A DNA stretch of 64,000 nt from Xenorhabdus beddingii (GCF_002127545.1 NZ_MUBK01000015.1:1-64000), one strand, 5' to 3'; shown: positions 1 to 9,423, counted from the stretch's first letter. The notes: generated from the sequence alone by a model not told the origin. Translations and numbers: made by a program.

Positions 1-322
1 AAGGTTTGATGCTCAAAGAATTGTTTACTGTTAGTTCGTAATGAATTAACTGTTTTAGTCACTCTTCAAGACTTGTTTAATCTTTTTCGCCTTTCGGCGT
101 CAGATAGGGTCTTGCGAGTGCCCACACAGATTGTCTGATTAATTTGTTAAAGAGCATTGGCAACCGGACATTCGTTCCGGGTTGCGAGGCTGCGTATCTT
201 ACGCTTTCCTCTCAGAGTGTCAAGCCTTATTTTTCGAGGCTTTTCACTTTGTCATCCCGACAAGTTTGTGTGTTTGTCGTGACAACGGATGCGCATTATA
301 GGGAGCCTTCTGATTTAGGCAA
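1..322 (-). promoter_or_regulatory. rRNA operon promoters P1/P2 and 16S leader
   Basis: Read on the minus strand, this is the upstream region of an rrn operon. P1 has -35 TTGCCT (317-322) and -10 TATAAT (295-300) with a 16-base spacer and a GCGC discriminator typical of stringently controlled rRNA promoters. P2 has -35 TTGACA (218-223) and -10 TAAGAT (196-201), also 16 bases apart. The antitermination boxA TGCTCTTTAACA lies at 145-156, followed by the conserved leader up to a motif that normally ends about ten bases before mature 16S rRNA. The 16S gene should therefore start just left of base 1. The neighbouring gmhB matches the rrnH context of E. coli. Confidence 0.9.
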
Positions 323-371
323 GCCTTTTTTGTGATTTCTGATTTGAGTGGTCAGATTTTGATCCAAAAGG

Positions 372-938
372 CTATTTTTGCCTATTTTTTATCACATTCG
401 GTAGCTCAGACAGGCTGTTAACAACTAAGTCTGCCGCTTGTTCTGCTGCTTCTGTTACAGGTTTTCCTGTACGAACGAGAATCTTGGTTCCAACATTAGC
501 GGCATTCGCTGCCAACATATCTTCTATTTTGTCTCCTACCATATAGGAAGCAGACATATCGATATCTAGTTCTTTCTGTGCGTCCAATAACATACCAGGT
601 TGTGGTTTACGGCAATTGCAGTTCTTCTTATATTCTTCATTGCTTCCTTCAGGATGATGAGGGCAATAATAGATGCCATCAAGATCAACGCCCCGGTCTG
701 CCAATGACCAATCCATCCATTCTGTTAATTGCATGAATTGATCTTCTGTAAAAATTTTACGCGCAATACCTGACTGATTGGTTACCAACACCAGTGCATA
801 GCCCATTGTTTTCAATTCAAGCATGGCTTCAATCGCACCATCAATAAATTGAAAGTTATCTATTTCATGTACATAGCCATGATCGATGTTAATCGTGCCG
901 TCACGATCTAAAAATACGGCGGGAATACCTTGAGTCAC
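372..938 (-). CDS. gmhB: D-glycero-beta-D-manno-heptose 1,7-bisphosphate 7-phosphatase
   Basis: This is a HAD-superfamily phosphatase of 188 residues, the usual GmhB length. It removes the 7-phosphate from heptose bisphosphate in the cytoplasm during synthesis of ADP-heptose for the LPS inner core. The N-terminal DRDGTIN motif (about residues 11-17) carries the nucleophile aspartate and the acid/base aspartate. A Cys-rich zinc loop (CPHHPEG then CNC, about residues 92-109) and a GDK motif near residue 136 are typical of the family. It lies between the rRNA promoters and the divergent met operon, as in E. coli. Confidence 0.95.
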   Translation of the reverse strand: MTQGIPAVFLDRDGTINIDHGYVHEIDNFQFIDGAIEAMLELKTMGYALVLVTNQSGIARKIFTEDQFMQLTEWMDWSLADRGVDLDGIYYCPHHPEGSNEEYKKNCNCRKPQPGMLLDAQKELDIDMSASYMVGDKIEDMLAANAANVGTKILVRTGKPVTEAAEQAADLVVNSLSELPNVIKNRQK

Positions 939-1028
939 CTGATTGCTCCAAGAATGAACGAAGCAAACAGTATCGCATGATTTATTACTGAATGAGAATG
1001 CAGCATTTAATTTATTCCTAGTTGACTT

Positions 1029-1044
1029 AGACGTCTAGACGCCT
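1029..1044 (+). promoter_or_regulatory. MetJ operator (tandem met boxes)
   Basis: Two adjacent 8-bp met boxes are visible: a perfect AGACGTCT at 1029-1036 and AGACGCCT at 1037-1044. The flanking octamers 1021-1028 and 1045-1052 are weaker matches. Tandem met boxes bind the MetJ repressor with S-adenosylmethionine. Their position, about 75 bases before metN, predicts repression of metNIQ when methionine is plentiful. Confidence 0.85.
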
Positions 1045-1116
1045 TAACATCCACTTTAATTCATGGCTTGTCGAAATCTTCTCAAGTCATTCATCTTTAC
1101 TCTAATAAGAAAAAAA

Positions 1117-2148
1117 ATGATAAGACTGACTCAGATAAATAAGATATTTCAACAAGGAACGCGTTCAATCAAAGCGCTTTCGGATATCAACTTACATGTC
1201 CCACAGGGGCAAATATACGGTGTCATCGGTTCTTCCGGTGCAGGAAAAAGTACCTTAATTCGCTGTGTGAATATGCTTGAGCGCCCAACTTCGGGACAGG
1301 TATTAGTTGCCGGGCAAGATCTGACTTCGCTCTCTGAGCGTGAATTAACCCGTGCACGTCGCCATATTGGCATGATTTTCCAACACTTTAATTTGTTGTC
1401 ATCCAGAACGGTGTTTGACAATGTTGCATTACCTTTAGAGTTGAATAACACGCCAAAAGCCGAAATAAAGACTAAGGTTAACGAATTGCTGGAGTTGGTT
1501 GGTCTTTCTGATAAGCATGATGCATATCCGGCCAATTTATCGGGTGGTCAGAAGCAGCGTGTTGCTATTGCCCGGGCACTGGCGAATTCTCCGCAAGTGC
1601 TGCTATGTGATGAAGCCACCAGTGCATTAGATCCAGCAACAACCCGGTCTATTCTGGAACTATTAAAAGACATTAACCGCCGTTTAGGTTTAACCATTCT
1701 TTTGATCACTCATGAAATGGATGTTGTTAAGCGCATCTGTGATCAAGTTGCAGTCATTAGTGGGGGTCAATTAATTGAGCAAGATGTTGTCAGCGCCATA
1801 TTTTCACATCCCAAGACACCAATTGCCCAAGAATTTATCAAATCTACACTGCACTTGGACATTCCGGAAGATTACTTACAGAAATTACAACCGGAATCTG
1901 CACCTGATCGCAGCCCATTATTGAAACTGGAGTTCACGGGTAAATCTGTTGATGCACCTTTAATTTCCATGGCAGTTAGGCGCTTTAATATCGATATCGG
2001 CATATTAAGCTCTCAAATGGATTATGCTGGAGGTGTTAAATTCGGCGTCATGCTGGCCGAATTGGATGGAGAAAGCGACAGCGTCAAATCAACAATCGCG
2101 TTTTTAGAAGAGCATCATGTGAAAGTAGAGGTTCTCGGTTATGTCTGA
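1117..2148 (+). CDS. metN: Methionine ABC transporter ATP-binding protein MetN
   Basis: This is the ATPase subunit of the MetNIQ D/L-methionine importer on the inner face of the cytoplasmic membrane. The Walker A motif GSSGAGKST is at about residues 38-46, followed by the LSGGQKQR signature, a Walker B ending [11 protein letters not shown] and the switch histidine in [10 protein letters not shown]-terminal ACT-like regulatory domain ends in the conserved KVEVLGYV. The frame is open upstream to an ATG at 1063. I chose 1117 because the protein then begins [11 protein letters not shown], matching family N termini, at 343 residues. The stop overlaps the start of metI by 8 bases, implying translational coupling. 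Confidence 0.95.
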   Translation: MIRLTQINKIFQQGTRSIKALSDINLHVPQGQIYGVIGSSGAGKSTLIRCVNMLERPTSGQVLVAGQDLTSLSERELTRARRHIGMIFQHFNLLSSRTVFDNVALPLELNNTPKAEIKTKVNELLELVGLSDKHDAYPANLSGGQKQRVAIARALANSPQVLLCDEATSALDPATTRSILELLKDINRRLGLTILLITHEMDVVKRICDQVAVISGGQLIEQDVVSAIFSHPKTPIAQEFIKSTLHLDIPEDYLQKLQPESAPDRSPLLKLEFTGKSVDAPLISMAVRRFNIDIGILSSQMDYAGGVKFGVMLAELDGESDSVKSTIAFLEEHHVKVEVLGYV

Positions 2149-2794
2149 AGGAATGATTTTATTGTTGGCTAAAGGAGTCTGGGAAACCCTCGTAATGACT
2201 TTCGTTTCCGGTTTTTTTGGCTTTGTGATTGGGTTGCCGGCAGGTGTACTTTTATATGTTACCCGCCCTGGGCAGATTGTTGAAAATGGTACGCTTTATC
2301 GCCTACTTTCTGCATTGGTAAATATTACACGTTCGATACCATTTATTATTCTGTTGGTATGGATGATCCCATTTACCCGTTTGATAGTCGGTACATCAAT
2401 TGGTTTGCAGGCGGCGATTGTTCCTCTGACCGTGGGGGCCGCACCTTTTATTGCCCGCATGGTGGAAAATGCGTTACTGGAAATTCCAACCGGTTTAATT
2501 GAAGCGGCACGGGCAATGGGGGCAACTCCGCTCCAGATCGTTAAAAAGATCTTATTACCGGAGGCATTACCCAGTTTAATCAATGCTGCCACCATTACCT
2601 TAATTACGTTAGTCGGCTATTCCGCGATGGGCGGGGCAGTGGGTGCGGGTGGACTAGGTCAGATTGGCTATCAATATGGTTATATCGGCTATGATGCAAC
2701 CGTGATGAATACTGTGTTAGCGTTACTGGTTGTTTTAGTGTTCTTGATTCAGTTAGGCGGTGACCATTTCGCGAAAGCCGTTAACCGCAAATAA
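2141..2794 (+). CDS. metI: Methionine ABC transporter permease MetI
   Basis: This is the inner-membrane permease of the MetNIQ importer, 217 residues with about five hydrophobic segments. The cytoplasmic coupling loop [24 protein letters not shown] (about residues 126-149) is the EAA motif that docks with the ATPase. The start codon overlaps the end of metN. The length and the glycine-rich segment after the EAA loop ([21 protein letters not shown]) match the family closely. Confidence 0.95.
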   Translation: MSEGMILLLAKGVWETLVMTFVSGFFGFVIGLPAGVLLYVTRPGQIVENGTLYRLLSALVNITRSIPFIILLVWMIPFTRLIVGTSIGLQAAIVPLTVGAAPFIARMVENALLEIPTGLIEAARAMGATPLQIVKKILLPEALPSLINAATITLITLVGYSAMGGAVGAGGLGQIGYQYGYIGYDATVMNTVLALLVVLVFLIQLGGDHFAKAVNRK

Positions 2795-2807
2795 GATTTT
2801 TTCAAAA

Positions 2808-2827
2808 GGGAGTCAATAACGGCTCCC
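2808..2827 (+). other. Hairpin between metI and metQ
   Basis: A 7-bp stem GGGAGTC/GGCTCCC (one G-U pair) encloses a 6-base loop, starting 13 bases after the metI stop. No T-run follows, so it is not a classical terminator. Within the operon it could stabilise the upstream mRNA or set different levels of metNI and metQ. The role is inferred. Confidence 0.4.
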
Positions 2828-2920
2828 AATGACAAGGCTTATATTCAAAAGCCTCATTATAGTAGTACGTACTAGCTTGATAAAACAGGTTATAAATCAG
2901 TATTCAATAGGGGTGAAAAT

Positions 2921-3736
2921 ATGTCAGTAAAATTGAAATCCATTGCAGCAATCGGAGCGTTATTAGGTACATTAGTTATTGCCGGTTGCGGTCAGGAGCA
3001 ACGCGATCCAAACCATATTAAGGTTGGCGTTATTGCAGGGCCTGAGCTTAAAGTGGCTGAAGTTGCCAAACAAGTGGCTAAAGAGAAATATGGCCTTGAT
3101 GTTGAGCTGACAACATTTAATGACTATGTTCTGCCAAATGAGTCACTGAGCAAGGGAGATATTGATGTGAATGTCTTCCAGCATAAGCCTTTTTTAGATC
3201 AGCAAGTAAAAGATCGTAATTACAAACTGGCTATTGTTGGTAATTCTTTCATCTTCCCAATGGCGGCTTATTCTAAGAAAATCAAATCACTGGATGAGTT
3301 GCAGGAGGGTTCTCAAATTGCCATACCGAACGATCCAACCAACCAAGGCCGCGCACTGCTGTTATTACAAAAACAGGGTTTGCTCTCATTGAAAGAAGGG
3401 GTGGGTCTGCTGCCAACCATTCTGGATATTACCGGCAATCCTAAGCACTTGGATATCATTCAACTGGAAGCCCCTCAATTGCCACGTTCACTGGATGATC
3501 AGAAGATTGCCTTAGCGATTATCAATAACACCTATGCAGGGCAGATTGGTCTGACTCCAGAGCAGGATGGGATTTTTATTGAAGATAAAGATTCACCTTA
3601 CGTCAATATTATCGTCAGTCGTGAAGACAACAAAGATGCTGAAAATGTGCAAAAATTTGTGAAAGCCTACCAATCTCCGGAAGTAGAAAAAGAAGCACAT
3701 GAAGTCTTCAAGGGCGGTGCGATAAAAGGCTGGTAA
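2921..3736 (+). CDS. metQ: Methionine-binding lipoprotein MetQ
   Basis: This is the periplasmic substrate-binding protein that delivers methionine to MetNI. The N terminus is a lipoprotein signal peptide with lipobox IAGC, giving lipidated Cys23. The mature part is of NlpA/MetQ type, with conserved blocks VGVIAGPE, DIDVNVFQHKPFLD and IPNDPTNQGRALLLLQ. At 271 residues it has the usual family length. A purine-rich ribosome site (GGGGTGAAA) precedes the ATG, and a strong terminator follows at 3771. Confidence 0.95.
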   Translation: MSVKLKSIAAIGALLGTLVIAGCGQEQRDPNHIKVGVIAGPELKVAEVAKQVAKEKYGLDVELTTFNDYVLPNESLSKGDIDVNVFQHKPFLDQQVKDRNYKLAIVGNSFIFPMAAYSKKIKSLDELQEGSQIAIPNDPTNQGRALLLLQKQGLLSLKEGVGLLPTILDITGNPKHLDIIQLEAPQLPRSLDDQKIALAIINNTYAGQIGLTPEQDGIFIEDKDSPYVNIIVSREDNKDAENVQKFVKAYQSPEVEKEAHEVFKGGAIKGW

Positions 3737-3770
3737 CCTTTCATATTCAGTCAAGCAAGATTAAAATTAT

Positions 3771-3800
3771 CGGGCGGGTATTTTCATACCTGCCCGTTTT
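3771..3800 (+). terminator. Rho-independent terminator of metNIQ
   Basis: An 11-bp GC-rich stem (3771-3781 with 3786-3796, one G-U pair) around a 4-base loop is followed by TTTT. It lies 35 bases after the metQ stop and closes the methionine operon. Confidence 0.85.
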
Positions 3801-3891
3801 CATTAGAAGAAATAAATCATTTTATCGTCATTTCAAGCAACAAGATTCATCCTGTTCCTCACTGACTCTATCAATATAAGGATTCAACGCG

Positions 3892-4287
3892 ATGCGTGTG
3901 TTACCTATCTGTTTCATGGCGCTCTTTATGGCGGGCTGTACTTCACTATCAACCCAGTTCGATAAATTCAGTACGTCAGATGCGAAGTTGAAACAGCAGT
4001 CAGTCAAGAAAAACAAAGCGCCATCTTACGTCCGCCTATACACCAAAACAGATGAGCTGTTAGGTTTACCCTTTAAAGATTTAGGTATTGTAGCCGGGGA
4101 ATCCTGCCGCAGTACGCTACAAGATCCGCCGGCCAACATTGCAACTGCACGGCAAAATATGCTGGCAAAAGCAGGCTCTTTAAACGCCAACGCGGTTTTA
4201 CTTCATCAATGTGCGATTTTATCTGGTCAAGGTTGCTACCAAATTGCCATTTGTGAAGGTTCAGCGCTGCTCACAACCAACAAATAA
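3892..4287 (+). CDS. rcsF: Outer-membrane stress-sensor lipoprotein RcsF
   Basis: RcsF senses outer-membrane and LPS damage and activates the Rcs phosphorelay by relieving IgaA inhibition. The signal peptide ends in lipobox MAGC (lipidated Cys16), followed by a polar linker and the folded C-terminal domain. The C-terminal domain shows the four cysteines (GESCRS, LHQCAI, GQGCYQ, AICEG) that form the two nonconsecutive disulfides of the family. At 131 residues it is normal in length. Its place between metQ and trmO is the enterobacterial order. Confidence 0.92.
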   Translation: MRVLPICFMALFMAGCTSLSTQFDKFSTSDAKLKQQSVKKNKAPSYVRLYTKTDELLGLPFKDLGIVAGESCRSTLQDPPANIATARQNMLAKAGSLNANAVLLHQCAILSGQGCYQIAICEGSALLTTNK

Positions 4288-4319
4288 TTATTACTGAATC
4301 ATTATTATTAAAAACACTC

Positions 4320-5027
4320 ATGGCAGATTTTCATTTTACGCAAATAGGAACCATTCATTCTCCTTACAAAGAGAAGTTTGCCATTCCCCGTCAACCGGGC
4401 TTGGTGGAAGATGGTACGGGACAGTTGGAATTACTTGCTCCCTATAATCAGGTTGATGCAGTACGCGGGCTGGAGCAATTCAGTCACTTATGGATTATTT
4501 TCGTTTTTCACCAAACCATGAACGGGGGCTGGAATCCATTAGTGCGCCCTCCCCGCTTAGGAGGCAATGCCAAAATGGGAGTATTTGCCACCCGTTCCAC
4601 TTTCCGCCCGAATCCAATAGGCATGTCATTGGTGGAATTGAAAGGCATTCAACACACCCGCAACCGCGTCATTCTGGAACTTGGCAGCCTGGATTTAGTG
4701 GATGGCACACCCGTGATAGATATCAAACCTTATCTGCCTTTTGCAGAGGCACGGCCAGAGGCCAAAGCAGGATTTGCTCAGGCAGCACCAGATGCCGATA
4801 TGAAAATCAACTTTTCAGCACAAGCGGAGTGCCACCTTTTATCCCATCAAGCCAACTATCCTCATTTGCGACGTTTCATCAGCCAGGTATTGGCTCAAGA
4901 CCCCCGCCCTGCCTATCGCAGGAAAGAACAGGAAAACCGAATATACGCCGCCCATATCTTGGATTTCAATGTCCGTTGGTTGATTCATGGCGCCATGACA
5001 GAAGTGGTTTCCATTGAACAGCGCTAA
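4320..5027 (+). CDS. trmO: tRNA (N6-threonylcarbamoyladenosine(37)-N6)-methyltransferase TrmO
   Basis: TrmO (YaeB/TsaA) methylates t6A37 to m6t6A in tRNA-Thr(GGU) using S-adenosylmethionine. The protein is 235 residues, as in E. coli. The beta-barrel domain shows the family blocks SPYKEKFAIPRQPG near residue 15, GVFATRSTFRPNPIGMS near residue 87 and LVDGTPVIDIKPYLP near residue 125. It sits between rcsF and proS, the conserved order, only 32 bases after rcsF. Confidence 0.92.
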   Translation: MADFHFTQIGTIHSPYKEKFAIPRQPGLVEDGTGQLELLAPYNQVDAVRGLEQFSHLWIIFVFHQTMNGGWNPLVRPPRLGGNAKMGVFATRSTFRPNPIGMSLVELKGIQHTRNRVILELGSLDLVDGTPVIDIKPYLPFAEARPEAKAGFAQAAPDADMKINFSAQAECHLLSHQANYPHLRRFISQVLAQDPRPAYRRKEQENRIYAAHILDFNVRWLIHGAMTEVVSIEQR

Positions 5028-5035
5028 AACCCCTT

Positions 5036-5062
5036 TTGACATTGCAAGCTCGCTGGTAGACT
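5036..5062 (+). promoter_or_regulatory. Possible proS promoter
   Basis: A perfect -35 TTGACA (5036-5041) is followed by TAGACT (5057-5062). The 15-base spacer is shorter than ideal. The element lies about 80 bases ahead of proS, just after the trmO stop, where a proS promoter would be expected. Confidence 0.4.
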
Positions 5063-5143
5063 AGCGGTTTATTTTTATTTTCTGGGTTGGGTGGCAATAT
5101 CTGGCCGCCCAGAAGCAATTTGCTATCCAATGGAACTTACTAA

Positions 5144-6856
5144 ATGCGTACTAGCCAATATCTGCTCTCTACTTTAAAAGAGACGCCTGCTGATGCAGAA
5201 GTAATCAGTCATAAACTGATGCTTCGTGCCGGAATGATCCGTAAACTCGCTTCAGGTCTGTACAACTGGATGCCGACCGGTATCCGTGTATTGAAAAAAG
5301 TTGAAAACATTGTTCGTGAAGAGATGAACAATGCAGGAGCGATTGAGGTTTCCATGCCGGTAGTTCAGCCAGCAGATTTGTGGCAGGAAAGTGGCCGTTG
5401 GGAGCAATATGGCCCAGAATTACTGCGTATTGTTGATCGGGGTGAACGCTCTTTCGTTTTGGGACCCACCCATGAAGAGGTGATCACTGATCTGGTTCGC
5501 AATGAAGTGACTTCCTATAAACAGCTTCCGCTGAATCTGTTCCAGATCCAGACCAAATTCCGTGACGAAGTTCGTCCGCGCTTTGGTGTCATGCGCTCAC
5601 GCGAATTTATCATGAAAGATGCATACTCTTTCCATACCAGCCAAGAGTCCCTGCAAGAAACCTACGATAAAATGTACGAGGCTTACAGCAAAATCTTTAC
5701 CCGTATTGGGTTGGATTTCCGCGCTGTTTTGGCAGATACCGGATCAATTGGTGGAAGTGCCTCTCATGAATTCCAAGTTCTGGCGAGCAGTGGTGAAGAT
5801 GATATCGTATTCTCAACTGAATCTAACTATGCCGCTAATATTGAGTTGGCCGAAGCGGTCATGCCATCTCAGGAACGTGCGGCTCCATCCGAAGAGATGC
5901 GTCTGGTCGATACCCCCAACGCCAAAACCATTGCCGAACTGGTTGAGCAATTCAACTTACCCGTTGAAAAAACTGTCAAAACGCTGATCGTTCATGCAGC
6001 AGAAGAAAGCGGGCATCCGTTAATCGCCCTGCTGGTACGTGGTGATCATGAACTCAATGAAATCAAAGCAGAAAAATTGCCTTTGGTGGCTAGCCCACTG
6101 AATTTCGCGACTGAAGAAGAAATTCGGGCCATCGTGAATGCAGGCCCTGGTTCTTTAGGCCCTGTAAACCTGCCTATGCCTGTTATCATTGATCGTAGTG
6201 TATCCATCATGAGTGATTTCGGCGCAGGTGCCAACATTGATGATAAACACTACTTCGGCATTAACTGGGAGCGTGACTTACCCATGCCGGAAGTGGCTGA
6301 TATCCGTAACGTTGTTGAAGGTGACGCCAGCCCAGACGGAAAAGGTACGCTATTAATTAAACGTGGTATTGAAGTGGGTCATATCTTCCAGCTAGGCACC
6401 AAGTACTCCGATGCCCTGAAAGCAACAGTACAGAACGAAGATGGGCACAATCAGGTTATGTCTATGGGGTGCTACGGTATTGGTGTCACCCGTATCGTTG
6501 CTGCTGCCATCGAACAAAATCACGATGACCGGGGCATTATCTGGCCGAAAGCGATTGCGCCATTCCAGGTCGCTATTTTGCCAATGAATATGCACAAATC
6601 TTACCGCGTGAAAGAAGTCGCTGAAAAATTATATGCGGACTTACGTGCCAGCGGTATTGATGTGATTTTTGATGATCGCAAAGAACGCCCGGGTGTTATG
6701 TTTGCTGATATGGAGCTGATCGGTGTACCACACACGCTGGTTATCGGCGATCGCAATTTAGATAACGATGAGATCGAACACAAATGCCGCCGTAGCGGTG
6801 ATAAGCAGATGCTAAAACTGGCAGATGTTGTTGCATACCTGAAAGGGCAAATGTAA
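5144..6856 (+). CDS. proS: Prolyl-tRNA synthetase
   Basis: This class II aminoacyl-tRNA synthetase charges tRNA-Pro. It is 570 residues, the usual bacterial-type length. It shows class II motif 1 ([20 protein letters not shown], about residues 39-58), motif 2 ([17 protein letters not shown], about 139-155) and motif 3 ([14 protein letters not shown], about 442-455). The INS editing domain that hydrolyses Ala-tRNA-Pro lies between motifs 2 and 3. The C-terminal anticodon-binding domain contains [20 protein letters not shown]. Confidence 0.97.
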   Translation: MRTSQYLLSTLKETPADAEVISHKLMLRAGMIRKLASGLYNWMPTGIRVLKKVENIVREEMNNAGAIEVSMPVVQPADLWQESGRWEQYGPELLRIVDRGERSFVLGPTHEEVITDLVRNEVTSYKQLPLNLFQIQTKFRDEVRPRFGVMRSREFIMKDAYSFHTSQESLQETYDKMYEAYSKIFTRIGLDFRAVLADTGSIGGSASHEFQVLASSGEDDIVFSTESNYAANIELAEAVMPSQERAAPSEEMRLVDTPNAKTIAELVEQFNLPVEKTVKTLIVHAAEESGHPLIALLVRGDHELNEIKAEKLPLVASPLNFATEEEIRAIVNAGPGSLGPVNLPMPVIIDRSVSIMSDFGAGANIDDKHYFGINWERDLPMPEVADIRNVVEGDASPDGKGTLLIKRGIEVGHIFQLGTKYSDALKATVQNEDGHNQVMSMGCYGIGVTRIVAAAIEQNHDDRGIIWPKAIAPFQVAILPMNMHKSYRVKEVAEKLYADLRASGIDVIFDDRKERPGVMFADMELIGVPHTLVIGDRNLDNDEIEHKCRRSGDKQMLKLADVVAYLKGQM

Positions 6857-6910
6857 CAGGCTTGATTTTGCTTGAGCGCATTGGCTCGGGGGAAGCATCA
6901 ATCCAAATTG

Positions 6911-6943
6911 AAAAAACCTGCGTGTTCATTGCGCAGGTTTTTT
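6911..6943. terminator. Bidirectional terminator between proS and nlpE
   Basis: A 12-bp stem (6911-6922 with 6932-6943) has A-run and T-run flanks, so it can work on both strands. It separates the convergent genes proS (+) and nlpE (-). Confidence 0.85.
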
Positions 6944-6960
6944 TATGTGCCTCTGATACG

Positions 6961-7632
6961 TTACTTTTTAGTATTACAGGAAGCCGCCTTATCAAAACGC
7001 ATTTTGCCTGTTCGCATCACCGCATTGTCAAACAATCCATCTTCCATTGAAGGGCGAAGTGTGTAGTAACCTTCCATTTCCACATAAACAGGCGTTCCCC
7101 CTTCCACGCCCGTAGCACTGTAACCACGTTCCAAATCAATATCTTCGGATGCATCATAACGCTTTCCGGTACGACATTCAGTAAAGAGTGCCGCATCAGC
7201 AAAATAGCGGTATTCTCCTACCAGATTTTTCGGGGTTACCTTACCCAATTCATAATTAAAGTTCGATTCAATTGGCTCGCCGTTGATATCCAGCATAACC
7301 AAATTTTCACCTTTCATCTGATAATAAGATTTTTTACCATCGCCATAACTCAATACTATTTTTTTACCCTTTATTGCCCAATTCCCCGTTTCGAAGAAAG
7401 TATTCTCCTCACTCTTAGCTTCTAGATAAACCTGCTCCAATATATATGTCCCATCCTTAGCAAGCTGTAAGGTCGTTTCGATGCCCGCACAATCCGCACA
7501 AGGGACAACACCATTAAACACGCGCTCAGTTGGCAGAGGTTTATCCTGCGATGCCGGGTCATTCTGACATCCTGCCATCGTGAACACGCCCGTGGCGAGC
7601 AGTACAAACAACATTTTTTTATTCATCATCAT
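6961..7632 (-). CDS. nlpE: Outer-membrane lipoprotein NlpE (copper/adhesion stress, Cpx activator)
   Basis: NlpE (CutF) is an outer-membrane lipoprotein that signals surface contact and lipoprotein or disulfide stress to the Cpx system and affects copper tolerance. The signal peptide ends in lipobox MAGC (Cys22). The N-terminal domain carries the CADC motif (Cys45, Cys48) in the characteristic GVVPCADCAGIETTL. Two further cysteines lie in the C-terminal domain (FTECRT, AASCN). At 223 residues it is a full two-domain form. The start could be any of the first three methionine codons. The position next to proS is conserved. Confidence 0.92.
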   Translation of the reverse strand: MMMNKKMLFVLLATGVFTMAGCQNDPASQDKPLPTERVFNGVVPCADCAGIETTLQLAKDGTYILEQVYLEAKSEENTFFETGNWAIKGKKIVLSYGDGKKSYYQMKGENLVMLDINGEPIESNFNYELGKVTPKNLVGEYRYFADAALFTECRTGKRYDASEDIDLERGYSATGVEGGTPVYVEMEGYYTLRPSMEDGLFDNAVMRTGKMRFDKAASCNTKK

Positions 7633-7656
7633 TTTGGTCCAATAAATTCAATAAAA

Positions 7657-7720
7657 TATACAATGGATTTCGAGTTGCAGCGCAGTCAACAGAGTAGCAA
7701 CTTGAAAGAGGCAGGCATAA
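7657..7720. repeat. Palindromic intergenic repeat, copy A (most diverged)
   Basis: This is an imperfect palindrome with TATA-like ends and inner arms TTTCGAGTTGC and GCAACTTGAAA. It shares its layout with copies at 27367, 47478 and 53709. It occupies the nlpE-rof intergenic gap. It resembles the ends of ERIC-like palindromic units of enterobacteria with the middle missing; that family link is an inference. Confidence 0.6.
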
Positions 7721-7884
7721 CCCATTTTTATGACTTCTACTCTCAATTTCAACGCAATTTCCACTGATTTATTTTAGTAATTATGGGAGATTACTGTGCT
7801 ATAGTCGTAAGTAGCATTTTTGCGTTTGGGTTTAGTCAATCACGGGCGGCACGATCACCGCCACTAACATAGTGGTGAGCAAAT

Positions 7885-8151
7885 ATGTCTATAGATACTG
7901 AATATCAACCAATTAACTGTGACGATTACGATAGCCTTGAACTGGCTTGTCAACGTCAGCTTCATTTGCAGATCCAATTGCGAGATGGTGAGATATTTGA
8001 AGGAAAAGCTAACGAATTGATTTTGAGAAAAAAAGTGGAATACCTTCTCATTAAATCGAAAGATGAGACCCGTGAATTAAGGTTAGATTACATTATCAGT
8101 TTCAGCAATCCAGAAATTGGGACAATTGTTATCGAGCATTCTTCATTGTGA
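7885..8151 (+). CDS. rof: Rho-binding antiterminator Rof (YaeO)
   Basis: Rof binds transcription terminator factor Rho and blocks its RNA binding, reducing Rho-dependent termination. The 88-residue product begins with the family signature YQPINCDDYDSLELAC and ends with TRELRLDYIISFSNPEIGT, close to E. coli YaeO (84-86 residues). It is a small Sm-like beta fold. In E. coli rof neighbours tilS; here two VapA-like genes have been inserted between them. A terminator follows at 8221. Confidence 0.93.
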   Translation: MSIDTEYQPINCDDYDSLELACQRQLHLQIQLRDGEIFEGKANELILRKKVEYLLIKSKDETRELRLDYIISFSNPEIGTIVIEHSSL

Positions 8152-8218
8152 TATGTAATAGTCAATAACATGTGTGAAATTCGAACGACACAACTAAGCG
8201 ACACAACTGCATAACAAT

Positions 8219-8248
8219 AAAAGTCCTCGTTTGATGCGAGGACTTTTT
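8219..8248 (+). terminator. Rho-independent terminator of rof
   Basis: A 9-bp stem AAGTCCTCG/CGAGGACTT with a 7-base loop is followed by TTT. It lies about 70 bases after the rof stop. Confidence 0.85.
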
Positions 8249-8342
8249 GCTTGGTAATGCGGTTTCATACTGACCAACTATCATAGTTATTATCATATTA
8301 ACTAGCACATTGAAATTATCGCTATAATAGATACAAAGATTT

Positions 8343-8780
8343 TTATTCTATATTATCCCATAAACCTTTCCCAGTGTTTGCCGAGACGATTGACGATACT
8401 CCAGCGCCGACGCAACTTCCCAGCAACGAATTATACCGATCAAAAAATAATACTGACACTAACGTTAGGTTTGATGAACACCAATAAGAAGTCGTTTGAT
8501 CTAATAATCGCTTATAATCCTTGGTGTAAAGTTTTACCCAATAATGCCCTTTCCCCGGGGTCCCTAACGCATCACCATTACCTTCATATTTCCGACCCGT
8601 ATCTAAAGTAACAGTAACATAATTTTTAAGTATATAACTAGTAATATCAACCGTGGCTGAATAAAAACCTTGCTCATAAGATAAAATAAACTCTTGGCAT
8701 ATTTCATCAATCTTACTTTGTTCTAACCTTCCTTTCATTGTATTATTAATTTCTTCCACAATTTGAAGTTTTAATTTCAT
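8343..8780 (-). CDS. VapA/VapB-like virulence-associated protein, copy 1
   Basis: The 145-residue product has no signal peptide or membrane segment. Its C-terminal half (about residues 60-140) follows the pattern I recall for Rhodococcus equi VapA-type beta-barrels: a glycine-rich GNG..LG.PGKG, then LYTKDYKRLL, an FFD motif, LLGSCVGAGVSS and a final G.G.W. The next gene upstream has the same layout, so the pair is a diverged tandem duplication. VapA proteins are secreted and alter phagosome maturation; the function here is unknown. Both genes are AT-rich and interrupt the rof-tilS neighbourhood, suggesting transfer. The family call rests on remembered motifs. Confidence 0.65.
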   Translation of the reverse strand: MKLKLQIVEEINNTMKGRLEQSKIDEICQEFILSYEQGFYSATVDITSYILKNYVTVTLDTGRKYEGNGDALGTPGKGHYWVKLYTKDYKRLLDQTTSYWCSSNLTLVSVLFFDRYNSLLGSCVGAGVSSIVSANTGKGLWDNIE

Positions 8781-8949
8781 TAGTTTTAATACTCATGATA
8801 ATGACCTTATTAAAAAAACATAATCTTATGATTAGTTAAAAGTTTCACCCAAAGATATCTCACTTTCTTTATATTTTAAGTCACATCAATATTAGTTAGA
8901 AAGATTTTCAGCCGTGATACAATTTAAAATTGATTAGAGCCATATAAAA

Positions 8950-9423
8950 TCAATAAAAAATCCCAGCACCAGAACCAACCCCATTAACCGTCGAAAGCCC
9001 ATTTCCCCTAAATGTACCTAAATATTGAGATTCTTTATCATAAAAAGTGACAAATATCAGGGTAAGGAATTCATAAAACCAAAATTTATGCGCTTTTATG
9101 TAAAGCAGAGTAAGATCATCAGAATAGAGACCTCCGCTAAATCTACCTGCCCCAACGCTACTTAAACTCCACCCTTGCCCATTAAATGTCCTGCCAGTCG
9201 ATTCAGCCGTGACATTCAGGCGAAAATAAATCACCTCACTAATCATGGTCACCGACGCATCAACTTTTTCTTTCTGAGTTGTAAGAAGAATTTTCTCAGC
9301 CGGCCCATCAAGAAGTACCGGATCGATTTTCTTTCCTTTCATATCCCGAAAAAATTTACTATTTATATCGTTTTTAAATACATTGATAAGTTCAGAATCA
9401 ATTGAACTATTTTGGACTTTCAT
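8950..9423 (-). CDS. VapA/VapB-like virulence-associated protein, copy 2
   Basis: The 157-residue product lacks a signal peptide. After a polar N-terminal region of about 70 residues comes a barrel-like core: TGRTFNGQGWSL, VGAGRFSGGLYSDDLTLLY, LTLIFVTFYDKESQYLGTF and GNGLSTVNGVGSGAG. This matches the VapA pattern better than copy 1, notably the GAG..G.LY..DL..LY and YD....LG...GNG.S blocks. It lies 169 bases from copy 1 on the same strand, so the two may be co-transcribed with this gene first. An AT-rich region of about 560 bases separates it from tilS. Confidence 0.68.
   Translation of the reverse strand: MKVQNSSIDSELINVFKNDINSKFFRDMKGKKIDPVLLDGPAEKILLTTQKEKVDASVTMISEVIYFRLNVTAESTGRTFNGQGWSLSSVGAGRFSGGLYSDDLTLLYIKAHKFWFYEFLTLIFVTFYDKESQYLGTFRGNGLSTVNGVGSGAGIFY

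Noticed and set aside
144-335. A 63-codon open frame at the left edge
   Set aside because: It overlaps the boxA and both promoters of the rRNA operon and shows no protein features.
1063-1116. A longer metN start at 1063
   Set aside because: The 18 added residues are basic and unlike any MetN. The ATG at 1117 gives the standard N terminus.
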